Assembly: GCA_025358195.1 (NCBI GenBank)
Contig: JANYKP010000138.1
Span: 1 to 5,575, forward strand
Length of the DNA: 5,575 nucleotides
Direction: 5' to 3'
From: Cyclobacteriaceae bacterium
GTDB taxonomy: Bacteria > Bacteroidota > Bacteroidia > Cytophagales > Cyclobacteriaceae
A model generated the notes under the pieces. The model was not told the origin of the DNA. It did no database searches and worked only from the letters and a program-made list of their open reading frames with translations. A program made the position numbers and the translations under genes. Shown in pieces: positions 5,442-5,575 of this stretch (the first letter of the stretch is position 1; each line of letters begins with the position of its first letter).

Positions 5442-5575
5442 CTATGCACATATCTTTTGAGCTAAATGCCAACCAATACTTATATTTTCAAGTTGCATCA
5501 AACCTATTCGCATAGTCTTATTACCTGGCTTAGATTCGCTTGGGTAACCTTTCCAGCCACCCATGCGAGCAATTA
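5442..5575 (-). CDS. C-terminal end of an IS4-family-like transposase (partial)
   Basis: The frame enters at the window edge and runs 43 codons to TAG at 5444-5442. The peptide contains IARMGGWKGYPSES, PGNKTMRIGLMQLE and IGWHLAQK. These fit the conserved C-terminal tail of IS4/Tn5-like DDE transposases, which I recall as ARLGG(W/Y).G, a PG, T.W.GL..L and a final GW.LA. The catalytic DDE residues lie upstream, outside the window, so it cannot be told whether the gene is intact. The polypeptide ends normally just after the GW motif, as in family members. No clear terminal inverted repeat can be assigned from one end. Its position directly ahead of the oxidase genes suggests insertion or rearrangement at the upstream edge of the cluster. 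Codon-level family identity rests on a short stretch, so confidence is moderate. Confidence 0.7.
   Translation of the reverse strand, partial: IARMGGWKGYPSESKPGNKTMRIGLMQLENISIGWHLAQKICA

Noticed and set aside
5499..5506. Exact TAnnTTTG box (TAGGTTTG) on the minus strand, possibly an outward promoter of the IS
   Set aside because: No TTG lies at the required distance upstream, and the box is within transposase coding sequence.

Overview
The window looks like part of a Bacteroidota genome, probably of the Cytophagales type. Three things suggest this: the gene order (two subunit III genes, subunit IV, a Sco-like gene, DUF420, a small CxxC protein, DUF983, then a large polytopic sensor-like protein), the near absence of Shine-Dalgarno sequences before most starts, and the families themselves. 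Every recognisable gene reads on the minus strand, so transcription runs from high to low coordinates.

In transcription order: the right edge (5442-5575) holds the last 43 codons of an IS4-like transposase. It is followed by about 115 bp without a gene that contains a two-hairpin repeat (5387-5436). Then come the aa3/caa3-type cytochrome c oxidase genes: a short subunit III (5326-4733), a longer subunit III (4662-3895) and subunit IV (3876-3559). A 241-bp gap follows. It is dominated by a 149-bp nested inverted repeat (3386-3534), made of two head-to-head copies of the same repeat family seen near 5400, and by a weaker terminator-like hairpin just before the next gene. After it comes a tightly packed block: a Sco-like protein lacking the copper-binding CxxxC (3317-2820, TTG start), a DUF420 membrane protein (2818-2294), an 86-residue secreted or membrane CxxC protein (2297-2037) and a DUF983 zinc-ribbon membrane protein (2077-1691). 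Last is the first 557 codons of a polytopic membrane protein (1671 to beyond position 1), most likely the sensory half of a large histidine kinase. It is open to the window edge.

The structural genes encode oxidase subunits III and IV. The catalytic subunits I and II, the haem O synthase and the alternative complex III genes that commonly precede them in Bacteroidota are not in the window; a transposase tail lies directly upstream instead. The downstream block looks like oxidase maturation and accessory functions, closed by a possible sensor. I see no wholly new system. The most interesting points are the Sco-like protein without its metal ligands, the paired palindromic repeats that split structural from accessory genes, the possible remnant coding frame next to the repeat, the CxxC mini-protein, and the sensor-like gene attached to the operon. 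I found no tRNA, rRNA or CRISPR.
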